Source of the DNA: Emticicia oligotrophica DSM 17448
GTDB taxonomy: Bacteria; Bacteroidota; Bacteroidia; Cytophagales; Spirosomataceae
Length of the DNA: 64,000 nucleotides
NCBI RefSeq assembly: GCF_000263195.1
Contig: NC_018748.1
Location: 1,736,001 to 1,800,000 of the forward strand
Reading direction: 5' to 3'
Under the pieces are notes generated by a model that had not been told where the DNA came from, did no database searches, and worked only from the letters and a program-made list of their open reading frames with translations. Both the position numbers and the translations under genes were made by a program. This document shows, piece by piece, positions 9,249 through 18,853 of the stretch; the first letter of the stretch is position 1, and each line of letters starts with the position of its first letter.

Positions 9249-11588
9249 TTATAATGTTCTCAAAACTGTTACTAAAATTGTCGCAATTGATACCATGGCC
9301 GAACTTACTGCAATACGTTCTGCTGGTGTCCACTTATATTTTTTTCTTGCCGGAACAAATATTTCTGAGCCATTTTCAATTTTAGGGTATGATTTTATAA
9401 ACAAGAAACTTTTGGTACGGTCCATTCTACCATTTCCGTATCTCACATACGTTCTTTTTACAAATGCACTGTCAGTTACCCCACCCGCATAATCTAAATA
9501 TTTCTTTAGTTTTAGCCCCTCTCTAAAAGGTACAGATGTTGGATTATACACTTGCCCATTAATTGTAATCGTTTCTTTCTTTCGAGGTATTTCTAGCATA
9601 TCACCTGAATTTAAGACAAGATTATTTGCATCATTTCTATCCTTCAAGACTTTCAGAAGGTCAACACCTATGGTTTTTCCTCCTCTTATAAACTTAGCAC
9701 TACCCAAGTCAGCCTCGCTTTTCATACCTCCAGCTTTGTAAATAAGGTCTGAAATTTTTTCTGTCTTATCTCTTAGAGCATACGGGCCGGGATAAAATAC
9801 CTCTCCAACAATGGAAACATTTTTTTGTTCTTCATAACGTGGTAAGGTTCGTACGTATATTCTATCAAATGGTTTTAGCATTAGTTTTTTACTTTCTTTG
9901 CCTATCAGGTTTCTATCAATATCTATTGTTTCAATTTTTATTGATTGCTCTTTAGACACACCAGTGGTATCGCCTTTTATTCTTCGGGCAATTTCAATTT
10001 TTGAGGCCGAAGCACCATCTGAAAAACCTCCGGCTATCATTATCAAATCAGAAACTGTCATGTTATCTACAAACTCATAAACCCCTGCTTTATTAACAGC
10101 TCCACTGATTGAAACTGTCAAACGCTCACGTAAATCTTTATACGATTTAATGAAAACGGTATCTCTAAGTTTAAGACTAATATCTTCTTTTTTACCTAGT
10201 AAAATTTCAGATAAATTTACATTGATTATTTCAGGTTCAAGATTTTCTCTTTCTCTTTTTAGTAGAACTCGCTCTTTAAATGCATCTTCTTTTAACCCTT
10301 CAGCAATATTGATTAATTGCTTAAGTGTCATGCCTTTTTCCAACTCATAATTTCCCTCTCTATAAACTGCTCCCTTTATTGTAACCACATTTTCAAGACG
10401 ATTCAAAACTTTTCCAACTGTATATATATCTCCCTTTTGGGGTATAAAAGATGCTATTTCATTCTGAACAATTGTAATAATTCTTTTTTCTGTAGGTGTA
10501 ACTCTCTCTAAAGAGATACTCTTTGTATAAGCTAACTCTTTAAAACCACCTGCAAATGCGAATATATCTTTTAGGGTTTCACCTTGTTTTATCTCAAATA
10601 TTTTTGGATTTCTAATCTCACCTAACAATGACACTTGCCCTCCTACGTAGGGTATGTGTATAATATCTTGGTCTTGAAGAATAATATTATCTTTTTGGTC
10701 GCCACGAAGAAGAAAATCATACACATCCAATGTTCTGATCAATTTTCCATTTCTAAAAACCTCAATATTTCTCATTGATCCAATCTCCGATGGCCCACCG
10801 CAAGCGTAAAGAACATTAAAAACATTAGCTAATGATGGCACTGTAAAGGTTCCAGGCTGAACAGCTTCACCAATAACTGTTACCGATATACTTCTAATGT
10901 TACCTAAGGTCACATCTGCATACAAACCACCTCCTGTACTATTCAAACCAGCAAATCGGCTTTTGAGACGACTAATAATTCGCTCACGTGCCTGTTCTAT
11001 TGTTAAACCACTCACATAAATAGGGCTAAGAATATCTATCTGGATTGTACCCTCAGGCGAAACCTTTGCTTTATAATTCTGAACCGCAAAGCCCGTAATT
11101 GAAATATTGAGTTCATCGTCTGTGCCTAAAATATAATTTTTAGGAGTTGGAATTCTGAGATTAGGCTCAAATACAATTTTTTTATTAGTAAATAAATTCA
11201 GTCCAAAATACTTTTCTCGTCTGATGACACTGCTATCTTCTTTAATTGTTGTGCTCTTCAATTTCTGAAAATTTAATGTATCGTTTAGTTTACGTTCCGT
11301 ATTGGTTGTATTTACATTTCCTACCCCTTTCTTATCAGCCTGTAAACGCATCATTCTTTCTTTAAACTTGGCAATATCAGCAGAGCCAAATCCTTTGGCT
11401 GCCGCTGCCGCCATCAGTTGTTCTTCAGTCATACCACTTTCTTGGGCTTGCTTCATGAATTGTTGGATTTGTTCATCGGATATTTCATCTACGTTTTGAG
11501 CAAAAACTGAAGAAATACCACAGAAACCGAAGATTGCAATAAAATTAAGTTTAAGAATAAATCGTATGAGCTGTTTCTTTAGATTCAT
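9249..11588 (-). CDS. Wza-like outer-membrane polysaccharide export protein with six SLBB domains
   Basis: A signal peptide (1-30, cut near FAQ) has no lipobox Cys, unlike Escherichia coli Wza. A Gln/Met-rich helical region (35-90) precedes the polysaccharide-export domain (~150-225; SPEGTIQIDILSPIYVSG). Six SLBB-type repeats follow, starting at SVTVIGEAVQPGTF, QVSLLGEIRNPKIF, VVTIKGAVYREGNY, TVSISGAVNKAGVY, NVSIVGEVFYPGPY and TITINGQVYNPTSV. The C-terminus is a short hydrophobic helix (AVSSAMVSIATILVTVL), which could be the outer-membrane barrel-forming helix. At 779 aa it is about twice E. coli Wza, a length common in Bacteroidota. It is the first gene of the operon, with a promoter-like TAGATTTG about 45 bases upstream. 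Confidence 0.92.
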   Translation of the reverse strand: MNLKKQLIRFILKLNFIAIFGFCGISSVFAQNVDEISDEQIQQFMKQAQESGMTEEQLMAAAAAKGFGSADIAKFKERMMRLQADKKGVGNVNTTNTERKLNDTLNFQKLKSTTIKEDSSVIRREKYFGLNLFTNKKIVFEPNLRIPTPKNYILGTDDELNISITGFAVQNYKAKVSPEGTIQIDILSPIYVSGLTIEQARERIISRLKSRFAGLNSTGGGLYADVTLGNIRSISVTVIGEAVQPGTFTVPSLANVFNVLYACGGPSEIGSMRNIEVFRNGKLIRTLDVYDFLLRGDQKDNIILQDQDIIHIPYVGGQVSLLGEIRNPKIFEIKQGETLKDIFAFAGGFKELAYTKSISLERVTPTEKRIITIVQNEIASFIPQKGDIYTVGKVLNRLENVVTIKGAVYREGNYELEKGMTLKQLINIAEGLKEDAFKERVLLKRERENLEPEIINVNLSEILLGKKEDISLKLRDTVFIKSYKDLRERLTVSISGAVNKAGVYEFVDNMTVSDLIMIAGGFSDGASASKIEIARRIKGDTTGVSKEQSIKIETIDIDRNLIGKESKKLMLKPFDRIYVRTLPRYEEQKNVSIVGEVFYPGPYALRDKTEKISDLIYKAGGMKSEADLGSAKFIRGGKTIGVDLLKVLKDRNDANNLVLNSGDMLEIPRKKETITINGQVYNPTSVPFREGLKLKKYLDYAGGVTDSAFVKRTYVRYGNGRMDRTKSFLFIKSYPKIENGSEIFVPARKKYKWTPAERIAVSSAMVSIATILVTVLRTL

Positions 11589-11632
11589 TTTGTAGTTGCC
11601 TAAGTATTTTAAATGGGCGTTTATTAAAAACG

Positions 11633-11640
11633 CAAATCTA
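11633..11640 (-). promoter_or_regulatory. Predicted -7 element for the polysaccharide export operon
   Basis: The minus strand reads TAGATTTG, matching the Bacteroidota -7 consensus TAnnTTTG, about 45 bases upstream of the Wza-like start. No convincing -33 TTG is seen at the normal spacing, so this is a candidate only. Confidence 0.4.
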
Positions 11641-11716
11641 ATTATTATGTAGCAAAATTGATGTATTTAGTATTGTTAATTTATCTTTTGGTAATTCATA
11701 ATACTATTTTGACCAT

Positions 11717-11745
11717 AAAAAAAGGGGCTTTAAGCCCCTTTTTTG
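11717..11745. terminator. Intrinsic terminator after the superoxide dismutase gene
   Basis: AAAAGGGGC and GCCCCTTTT form a compact GC-rich hairpin with A and T runs on both flanks, 17 bases past the sod stop on the minus strand. It is symmetrical, so it could act in either direction. Confidence 0.8.
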
Positions 11746-11761
11746 TGCAAATAATGGATTT

Positions 11762-12388
11762 TTATGCATTTGGAATTACCCTTTTAGCATTCGAATAACG
11801 CTTTTGTACAGCGTCCCAATCTACCACATTCCAGAATGAATCAATGTAATCTGGGCGTTTGTTTTGGAATTTCAAATAGTATGCATGTTCCCAAACATCT
11901 AAACCTAATACTGGAATACCTTTCTTCTCAGCTACATCCATTAAAGGATTATCTTGGTTTGGAGTAGAAGTGATAAACAATTTTTCTTGGTCATCAACAC
12001 AAAGCCATGCCCAACCAGAACCGAAACGGCCAATAGCTGCTTTTTTGAACTCATCTTTAAATGCATCGAATGAACCCCAAGTTTCGTCAATAGCTGCACC
12101 TAAAGTACTTGCAGGAGCACCACCACCATTTGGTGAAAGGATATTCCAAAATAAATCATGGTTGAAATGGCCACCACCGTTATTACGAACTGGTGCTGGA
12201 TATTTGCTAATATTTGCTAATAACTCTTTCAATGATAAGCTTTCCATTTCTGTACCAGCAATAGCATTGTTAAGGTTTGTTACATATGCTTGATGATGAC
12301 GGTCATGGTGAATTTCCATGGTTGCTTTATCGAAGTGTGGCTCTAAAGCATCACTTGCGTAAGGCAGTGGGTCGAGTGTGTATGCCAT
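11762..12388 (-). CDS. sodA: Superoxide dismutase, Mn/Fe family
   Basis: It converts superoxide to oxygen and hydrogen peroxide in the cytosol. Counting from [10 protein letters not shown], the four metal ligands are His27, His77, Asp164 and His168 (in DVWEHAYY). The segment [13 protein letters not shown] (69-81) resembles the Mn-type enzyme instead of the AAQVWNH of Fe-type ones, so Mn or cambialistic use is likely; sequence alone does not settle the metal. At 208 aa it is normal length, with no signal peptide. A TTG four codons upstream would also open the frame, but the ATG at 12388 matches the family N-terminus. It appears to be a single-gene unit with its own terminator. Confidence 0.95.
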   Translation of the reverse strand: MAYTLDPLPYASDALEPHFDKATMEIHHDRHHQAYVTNLNNAIAGTEMESLSLKELLANISKYPAPVRNNGGGHFNHDLFWNILSPNGGGAPASTLGAAIDETWGSFDAFKDEFKKAAIGRFGSGWAWLCVDDQEKLFITSTPNQDNPLMDVAEKKGIPVLGLDVWEHAYYLKFQNKRPDYIDSFWNVVDWDAVQKRYSNAKRVIPNA

Positions 12389-12475
12389 TTTTTGAAACAA
12401 ATTTTAAATATTAGAACTTATTTTATAGTGTCGATTGTACGAACTGTGTTATGCCTTTAACGCTAAGTTTGAATT

Positions 12476-12931
12476 TTATGTTCGCAAATCTTTGAAAAAA
12501 TTCTTTAATAATATTTCACAGTCTTTTTCTAAAACGCCCTTTACAACACTCGTTTTAGGATGAAGTATATTCGGAGTAACTCTCGAAAAACCTCGCTTAG
12601 TATCTGAAGCTCCATAAACTATGCGTTCGATTTGTGCCCAATGCAATGCTCCTGCACACATCACGCAGGGTTCGAGTGTAACGTATAGCGTACACTCTTT
12701 TAAATATTTTGCTCCTAAACTTTGACTTGCTGCCGTGATGGCAATTATCTCGGCATGAGCAGTAACATCAGACAATTGCTCAGTCTGGTTACTTCCTTTA
12801 CCAATTATTTTGCTTCCCCCTGCTACAACAATAGCTCCAACTGGAATTTCACCTGCCTCACCCGCTTTTATGGCTAAATCAAGTGCTTTTGCCATAAAGT
12901 ATTCATGAGAATATAAAGGATAATTTTTCAC
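12476..12931 (-). CDS. tadA: tRNA-specific adenosine deaminase TadA
   Basis: It deaminates adenosine 34 of the tRNA anticodon to inosine. The zinc and catalytic site is complete: HAE (59-61) with the proton-shuttling Glu61, and PCVMC (88-92). The N-terminal helix plus GEIPVGAIVV match TadA better than cytosine or guanine deaminases. At 151 aa it is normal length. The start is a GTG; an in-frame TGA lies six codons upstream, and the next Met (13) would remove the first helix. It is divergent from rpsA with a 256-base promoter region between them. Confidence 0.92.
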   Translation of the reverse strand: MKNYPLYSHEYFMAKALDLAIKAGEAGEIPVGAIVVAGGSKIIGKGSNQTEQLSDVTAHAEIIAITAASQSLGAKYLKECTLYVTLEPCVMCAGALHWAQIERIVYGASDTKRGFSRVTPNILHPKTSVVKGVLEKDCEILLKNFFKDLRT

Positions 12932-13064
12932 CTTATTTTGATTTTTTCACAAAGATAGTTCTTTATCATACCCTTCAAAGTTCTGAGAAACACTTGCCTA
13001 ATAAAAGCAAACGAGTTTTATGCTGAAAATCAGTTTTTTATATCAAAAAAAGGCTTCAAAAATA

Positions 13065-13107
13065 TTGTTTTTGCGAAAAAATCAGTACCTTTGCACTCCT
13101 TTTTGCA
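13065..13107 (+). promoter_or_regulatory. rpsA promoter with conserved initial transcribed region
   Basis: TTG (13065-13067), an 18-base spacer and TACCTTTG (13086-13093) fit the Bacteroidota sigma-A promoter well. The sequence from the -7 element to 13107 is repeated at 19748-19769 in front of uppS with a single difference, so conservation extends into the likely start of the transcript. The distance to the rpsA ATG is about 80 bases. Confidence 0.65.
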
Positions 13108-13187
13108 AAAACAAATTTTATCTATAACCATTTTCAACCGATTTAGCCCGATTGGTTGATGTATAAAGGGCTAATTTTCAATAAATT

Positions 13188-14987
13188 ATGGCAGCACAAA
13201 TTGCAGATTTTGACTGGGATAAGGTCACCAAAAGAGGTATTGGCGGAGGCTATTCAGCAACCGAAAAAGCTCAATTAGAAGCACTCTATAGCGAGACGCT
13301 TGCTAATGTAACTGAAAAAGATGTAGTAACAGCAACGGTAGTAGGTATCACTGACCGTGAAGTATTGCTTAACATCGGTTTTAAATCAGATGGTTTAGTT
13401 TCGATTTCTGAATTCCGTGACCTTCCAAACCTTGCCGTTGGTGACAAAGTGGAGGTTTTCATCGAGAAACAAGAAGATGCAATGGGCCAATTAGTTATCT
13501 CTCGCAAAAAAGCAAGAGTATTGACTGCTTGGAGTAACATCGAAAAATCATTTACTGAAGACGCTATCATCGACGCCTTGGTTAAACGCCGTACAAAAGG
13601 TGGTTTGATTGTAGATATTTATGGAATTGAGGCATTCTTGCCAGGTTCACAAATTGATGTGAAACCAATTCGTGACTTCGACATTTTCGTTGGTAAGAAA
13701 ATGGAAGTTAAAGTTGTGAAAATCAACCATACAAACGATAACGTGGTTGTATCTCACAAAGTTCTTATCGAGAAAGACCTCGAAACTCAACGCCAAGTTA
13801 TCCTTACTAACCTTGAAAAAGGACAGGTATTGGAAGGTGTTGTTAAGAACATCACTAACTTCGGTGTATTCATCGACCTTGGTGGCGTAGATGGTTTACT
13901 ACACATCACTGATATCTCTTGGGGTCGTATCAACCACCCTAACGAATTATTGAAACTTGACCAAAGAATTAAAGTTGTAGTTTTAGACTTTGACGAAGAC
14001 AAAAAACGTATCTCGTTGGGTATGAAGCAATTAGAGTCTCATCCTTGGGATTCTTTAGCAGCTGAACTTTCTGTAGGTTCGAAAGTTAAAGGTAAAATCG
14101 TTAACATCGCTGATTACGGTGCTTTCTTAGAATTGAAACCAGGTGTTGAAGGTTTAATTCACGTTTCTGAAATGTCATGGTCACAACACTTACGTAACCC
14201 ATCTGATTTCTTGAAAATCGGTGACGAAATCGAAGCAGTTGTATTGACTCTTGACCGCGACGAACGTAAAATGTCATTGGGTATTAAGCAATTAACTGAA
14301 GACCCTTGGACTAAACCAGACCTTATCAACAAGTATGCAGTGAATACAAAACACACTGGTACTGTACGTAACATGACTAACTTCGGTATCTTCTTAGAAT
14401 TAGAAGAAGGAATCGATGGTTTAGTACACGTATCTGATTTGTCTTGGACTAAGAAAATCAAACACCCATCAGATTTCGTTAAAGTTGGTGAGCCACTTGA
14501 AGTAATGGTATTAGAACTTGACGTTGAAAACCGTCGTTTAGCTCTTAGCCACAAACACCTTGAAGAAAATCCTTGGGATACATTCGAGCATATCTTCACT
14601 GTAGGTTCTGACCAAGAGTGTACTATTATCTCTAAAAACGATAAACAAGCTACCCTTGAGCTTCCATACGGTATCGAAGGATACGCATTATTGAAGCACT
14701 TAGCAAAAGCTGACGGTTCGGTAGCTGAAGTTGGTGAGAAATTGACATTCCAAGTATTGGAATTCCACAAAGAAGAGAAGAAAATCATGCTTTCTCACTC
14801 AAAAACTTGGGAAGCTCCAAAAGAAGAAGTGAAAGAAGCTAAGAAAAAAGGTGGAAAAGAAGTAGCTGCATCAGCTCCTGAAGAAAAATCAACTCTTGGT
14901 GACCTTTCAGCTCTTTCAGCATTGAAAGATGCAATGGTAGAAGGTGAGAAAAAGAAACTTTCTAAGAAGAAAGATTCTGAAGAGTAA
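13188..14987 (+). CDS. rpsA: 30S ribosomal protein S1
   Basis: This large RNA-binding protein of the small ribosomal subunit helps load mRNA. Six S1 (OB-fold) repeats can be read; four are classical: GVVKNITNFGVFIDLGGVDG, GKIVNIADYGAFLELKPGVE, GTVRNMTNFGIFLELEEGID and the weaker last one near CTIISKNDKQATLEL. The first two, near 40-110 and 120-190, are more divergent, as is usual for ribosome-binding repeats. The C-terminal 60 residues are a charged Lys/Glu/Ala tail. At 599 aa it is slightly longer than E. coli S1 (557), as is common in Bacteroidota. Codon choice looks more biased than in its neighbours, as expected of a highly expressed gene. Confidence 0.97.
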   Translation: MAAQIADFDWDKVTKRGIGGGYSATEKAQLEALYSETLANVTEKDVVTATVVGITDREVLLNIGFKSDGLVSISEFRDLPNLAVGDKVEVFIEKQEDAMGQLVISRKKARVLTAWSNIEKSFTEDAIIDALVKRRTKGGLIVDIYGIEAFLPGSQIDVKPIRDFDIFVGKKMEVKVVKINHTNDNVVVSHKVLIEKDLETQRQVILTNLEKGQVLEGVVKNITNFGVFIDLGGVDGLLHITDISWGRINHPNELLKLDQRIKVVVLDFDEDKKRISLGMKQLESHPWDSLAAELSVGSKVKGKIVNIADYGAFLELKPGVEGLIHVSEMSWSQHLRNPSDFLKIGDEIEAVVLTLDRDERKMSLGIKQLTEDPWTKPDLINKYAVNTKHTGTVRNMTNFGIFLELEEGIDGLVHVSDLSWTKKIKHPSDFVKVGEPLEVMVLELDVENRRLALSHKHLEENPWDTFEHIFTVGSDQECTIISKNDKQATLELPYGIEGYALLKHLAKADGSVAEVGEKLTFQVLEFHKEEKKIMLSHSKTWEAPKEEVKEAKKKGGKEVAASAPEEKSTLGDLSALSALKDAMVEGEKKKLSKKKDSEE

Positions 14988-15024
14988 TTAGCTATCATTT
15001 CTCGAAAGAGATAATATATCTTAG

Positions 15025-15057
15025 GCCGTAGTAACTTTCGTTACTACGGCTTTTTTG
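15025..15057 (+). terminator. rpsA terminator
   Basis: A perfect 11-bp GC-rich stem (15025-15035 with 15040-15050) has a TTTC loop and is followed directly by six T. It lies 37 bases after the rpsA stop. Confidence 0.9.
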
Positions 15058-15269
15058 TTGATACGTTTTCAATCAACCCTTTTAATTCTTAGCAACTTTA
15101 CTCATTTTTACTTCAACCGAAAAATCAAATATGATTAATTTTATTCACCTCTTTTTTCTATTTGATATTTTAAAGCAAATTCAATTTTAAAAACTATTTT
15201 GACAGTTTTTTTTGTAAAAAAATCACTTACTTGCATGTCAACTCAATCCATCTAAAGAACTGGGGTACT

Positions 15270-16664
15270 ATGAAAATACAATTTTTTGGAGCTGCACAGA
15301 GGGTAACTGGCAGCAAACACCTTATTACAACCAACAGAGGCACTAAGGTATTACTAGATTGTGGCCTTTTTCAAGGTATTGGCACAACAGAACTCAACCT
15401 TCAATTTGGCTTTGACCCCAAAGAAGTAGATTTTCTCATTTTAAGCCATGCACATATTGACCATACTGGTCTCGTACCAAGATTAGTCAGAAAAGGCTTC
15501 AAAGGCACTATCTACTGCACGCCCGCAACCAAAGACTTGTGCGAGATAATGCTCATGGATTCAGCACATATTCAAGAGAAAGACCTTGAACGCATCAATC
15601 AACGACGAATCAAACGTGACCAAGCACCATTTGAAGTGCTCTATGAAGAAGCAGATGTTGAAGAAGCCTTAAAACTATTCAAAACAGTTGATTATCATAC
15701 TCCTTTTTATATAGAAGAAGGTCTAAGAGTAGAGTTTTATGATGCTGGGCACCTATTAGGTAGTGCCGGTATCTATCTAACATTCGAAGACCCTCATCAT
15801 GATAAAACTCTTTTCTTCACTGGTGATATTGGTCGACCTGACGATAAGATTCTACGAAGCCCTGAACCTTTTCCTCAGGCCGATTATATAATTTGTGAAT
15901 CGACTTATGGTAGTAGAACCCATGAGTCAGAGATTGATGTGAAATCACATCTGCTCAAAATTGTTTATAAAACATGTATCGAGAAGCGAGGAAAACTTCT
16001 AATTCCTGCTTTTTCGGTTGATAGAACACAAGAATTAATTTATGCCCTTGACCAATTGGCTCACGAAGGTCTTTTGCCTAAAATTCCCGTGTATATAGAT
16101 AGTCCCTTATCGGTAAAAGCTACTATGGTTATGAAAAATAATGAGGAGTGTTTTAATCCAGAAATATTAGCCTACATTAAGCATGATGGAGATGCCTTTG
16201 CCTTTGAAAACTTACACTACATAAGTGATGTCATGGACTCAAAGGCTTTGAATGATAGTAAAGAACCATGTATTATTATTTCGGCATCAGGAATGGCAGA
16301 AGCTGGACGAATCAAACACCATATCAAAAATAATATTGAGAAACCCTCAACCACAATCCTTATGGTCGGGTACTGTTCACCCGGAAGCTTAGGTGCTATT
16401 TTAAAAACCCGACCGCCAGAGGTAAGAATTTTCGGTGAAACTTTTAAGGTTAGAGCAGATATCCAAATAATGGATTCATTTTCAGCTCACGCCGATTATA
16501 AAGAAATGATGAAACACCTTTCTTGCCAAGACACTTCAAAAGTGAAAAAACTTTTCTTAGTACATGGCGAAATAGATACGCAGTTAATATTTAAAAATCA
16601 TCTACAAAAAATAGGTTTTGAAAATATCCAAATTCCTGCACAAGGCGATAGTGTAGAATTATAA
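15270..16664 (+). CDS. Metallo-beta-lactamase/beta-CASP RNA-processing nuclease
   Basis: It belongs to the CPSF73-like bacterial beta-CASP group that cuts RNA. The zinc-binding motif SHAHIDHTG (59-67) is complete. The later His of the MBL fold is in YDAGHLLGSA, the Asp ligand is in FTGDIGRPDD, and the beta-CASP and RMMBL parts show SASGMAEAGR, GYCSPGSLG, SFSAHADY and LVHGE. At 464 aa it has normal length. The frame is open 13 codons further upstream, but MKIQFFGAAQRVTGS at 15270 is the conserved start. Whether it acts on mRNA 3' ends, rRNA or other targets cannot be told from sequence. It stands alone between rpsA and nadK. Confidence 0.9.
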   Translation: MKIQFFGAAQRVTGSKHLITTNRGTKVLLDCGLFQGIGTTELNLQFGFDPKEVDFLILSHAHIDHTGLVPRLVRKGFKGTIYCTPATKDLCEIMLMDSAHIQEKDLERINQRRIKRDQAPFEVLYEEADVEEALKLFKTVDYHTPFYIEEGLRVEFYDAGHLLGSAGIYLTFEDPHHDKTLFFTGDIGRPDDKILRSPEPFPQADYIICESTYGSRTHESEIDVKSHLLKIVYKTCIEKRGKLLIPAFSVDRTQELIYALDQLAHEGLLPKIPVYIDSPLSVKATMVMKNNEECFNPEILAYIKHDGDAFAFENLHYISDVMDSKALNDSKEPCIIISASGMAEAGRIKHHIKNNIEKPSTTILMVGYCSPGSLGAILKTRPPEVRIFGETFKVRADIQIMDSFSAHADYKEMMKHLSCQDTSKVKKLFLVHGEIDTQLIFKNHLQKIGFENIQIPAQGDSVEL

Positions 16665-16797
16665 GAGATGCTTTATTAAAATATAAAATTAAAAAGAAAC
16701 CACAGTTTAGTGTTTAAGAATTTAGTTTTTGAGTAAACCATTTGTATTTTTGCCACAAAATTAAGTATTTGCCTCAAATACAAATTCTACTCAAAAA

Positions 16798-16819
16798 CTC
16801 CCTCTTAGGGGCGGGGGAG
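16798..16819. repeat. GC-rich palindromic intergenic repeat before nadK
   Basis: CTCCC and GGGAG flank a G-rich core containing TTAGGGGCGG, only 10 bases before the nadK start. It stands out in base composition from the A+T-rich surroundings and resembles the C/G-rich element between ilvB and ilvN, so it may belong to a dispersed repeat family. Confidence 0.45.
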
Positions 16820-16829
16820 CGATTTTCAA

Positions 16830-17714
16830 ATGAAAATAGCTATTCACGGCCGAAAATTTAGCGTTGATTCTGTTAATTACATTCAACAGGTTTTTGATGG
16901 GCTACAACAACATAAGATAGATATTCAGGTTTCAGATACTTTCAAACGAATTTTATTACAGTCTGGTATTCGTGTAGATAGCAAGGCTATTTATGCTAGC
17001 CCTGATGAAATCTTTGATGCAGACCTTGCTTTTAGTCTTGGCGGTGATGGAACTTTTCTCGAAACACTTGCACATGTTGGTAAGCGAGAGATTCCAATTC
17101 TTGGTTTCAATTTTGGCCGATTGGGCTTCTTGGCTTCTATTGCTCCTGAAAAAATTCAACGAACAATCTATCAACTCATTAATGGCTATTATAGTATCGA
17201 TGAGCGAACCATGATTTCGGCAGAATCTCAGTCAGAACTTTTTGAGGAAGGCACGAATTTTGCCCTCAATGAAATAGCTATTTCAAAGACAGATACCTCC
17301 TCAATGATTGTAGTTCACGCCTACATCAATGGTGAGTTTTTAAACACTTATTGGGCAGATGGCTTGATGGTTGCCACTGCTACTGGCTCGACAGGCTATT
17401 CGCTCAGTTGTGGGGGGCCGTTGGTTATGCCCCACTCGGCCAACTTTATTATTACACCTATTTGTCCGCATAATTTGTTTGTACGGCCAATGATTGTCTC
17501 CGATGATAGTGTGATTTCTTTAAAAGTAGAAAGTAGAAGTAATAACTTTTTAGCTTCGATGGATTCCAGAGCAAAAATCATTGGCACCGACGATGAAGCT
17601 ACCATCACCATAAAGAAAGAAAACTTTAAAGCTAAGATGGTGAAAATGGAAGGCGATGATTTTCTGAGTACTTTAAGAAATAAACTAAAATGGGGTATAG
17701 ACTCCAGAAACTAA
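16830..17714 (+). CDS. nadK: NAD kinase
   Basis: It phosphorylates NAD to NADP in the cytosol. The catalytic GGDGTFLETL (71-80, Asp73) and the nucleotide-binding ATATGSTGYSLSCGGP near 183-198 are intact. At 294 aa it matches the family. It opens a co-directional run ending with the OmpH genes; nadK upstream of DUF6089, uppS and bamA is a recurrent Bacteroidota arrangement. The 55-base gap to the next gene gives no evidence of a separate promoter. A GC-rich repeat overlaps its 5' leader. Confidence 0.96.
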   Translation: MKIAIHGRKFSVDSVNYIQQVFDGLQQHKIDIQVSDTFKRILLQSGIRVDSKAIYASPDEIFDADLAFSLGGDGTFLETLAHVGKREIPILGFNFGRLGFLASIAPEKIQRTIYQLINGYYSIDERTMISAESQSELFEEGTNFALNEIAISKTDTSSMIVVHAYINGEFLNTYWADGLMVATATGSTGYSLSCGGPLVMPHSANFIITPICPHNLFVRPMIVSDDSVISLKVESRSNNFLASMDSRAKIIGTDDEATITIKKENFKAKMVKMEGDDFLSTLRNKLKWGIDSRN

Positions 17715-17769
17715 CAATATTTTATTTTAAGATTACGTTAAATAATTTGACAAACCTTACTAATACCGT

Positions 17770-18810
17770 ATGAAATTGTTAAAACCTAAGAGATTAATGT
17801 ATAGTATCCTATTGTGTTTTTCGGTAGTGATTTTATTCACACAAGAAAATTTCGCACAATCAGGTATTTTTAGTAAGAAAAATAAACTTAATCAATATTC
17901 TACTGTTGGTATCGGAGGAGGAACTTCGCACTATTTTGGAGATTTATCGCCCTATGGATACTTTTATTATGGTCTAATCACCAACGTACGTTGGAATGCT
18001 ACCATCAATTATACACGTCAATTCTCATCACAAGTTGGCGTTCGTGCCTCTTTCTCATGGGTAAGAATCTTAGGTGATGATTATACTTATTCACAGCATA
18101 ATCTTGCAAAATTCTATCAGCCTTTTTTGCGTAACCTACATTTCAGAAATGATATAAAAGAATTTACGCTTACAGGTGTGTATAATCTTTTACCACAATA
18201 TAGCAAAGGCCCTCAGGGTAGAAGTGCCCTTATGCCTTATGCATTTTTAGGTTTGGGTTTCTATGGGCATGCTCCTAAGGCTAAAGTAGAAGACCCTGCG
18301 AATCCTGGGGTTGTTAAGTGGACTACCTTAAAAGACAAACAAACTTCAGGGCAGGGTGTTAGCCCCAATGCTCCAAAAACATATTCTTTAATTCAGCCCG
18401 TTGTGCCTGTTGGTTTAGGTTTAAAAGTAAAAATCAATGAAAAATTTGATTTGAACTTCGAAGGCGGGCTAAGAATTACACCTTTCGATTATTTAGATGA
18501 CGTGGGTAAAGCTCCTTTTCCAGACCTAACCACACTTGCTGGTGTATCTCCACTAGGGGCTATTCTATCGAACCGAGCAGGCGAGGACTTTACTGCCCGT
18601 ACGGGGGCAAATCGTATAGCTGATTTTCAATATGTTTCTACCAATATCCTATTCCGTACGCCAGCAGGTACGCCATCTTCAGATGGTATAGCTGCATTTG
18701 GATACCCTAATTATGATAGAGGAACTGGCCGCTGGGATTCTTATTTTGTCACACAAATTACCCTTAGCTACGTTATTACTAGCCAAATAAAATGCCCGCC
18801 TATTAAATAA
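17770..18810 (+). CDS. DUF6089-type outer-membrane beta-barrel protein (first copy)
   Basis: A signal peptide (1-29, ending NFA before QSG) is followed by a beta-rich sequence with alternating aromatic residues, opening with the family motif GIGGGTSHYFGDLSPYG. Internal strands such as NYTRQFSSQVGVRASFSWVRILGDD and the C-terminal strand WDSYFVTQITLSYVITSQI fit a small outer-membrane barrel. The function is unknown; its constant position beside uppS-bamA suggests a link to envelope assembly, which is inference from context. The neighbouring gene at 18854 is a diverged second copy of the same architecture, so an ancient tandem duplication is likely. Residues ~195-300 are an extra loop region not obvious in the second copy. 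Confidence 0.82.
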   Translation: MKLLKPKRLMYSILLCFSVVILFTQENFAQSGIFSKKNKLNQYSTVGIGGGTSHYFGDLSPYGYFYYGLITNVRWNATINYTRQFSSQVGVRASFSWVRILGDDYTYSQHNLAKFYQPFLRNLHFRNDIKEFTLTGVYNLLPQYSKGPQGRSALMPYAFLGLGFYGHAPKAKVEDPANPGVVKWTTLKDKQTSGQGVSPNAPKTYSLIQPVVPVGLGLKVKINEKFDLNFEGGLRITPFDYLDDVGKAPFPDLTTLAGVSPLGAILSNRAGEDFTARTGANRIADFQYVSTNILFRTPAGTPSSDGIAAFGYPNYDRGTGRWDSYFVTQITLSYVITSQIKCPPIK

Positions 18811-18853
18811 CACTACTTTAATATTTTAAATTTAAGTATTAAACTAATCCTTA

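Noticed and set aside
14159-14788. Long minus-strand frame inside rpsA
   Set aside because: It is antisense to repeated S1 domains with strong codon bias, which commonly leaves a long open frame; the translation is Ser-rich and unstructured.
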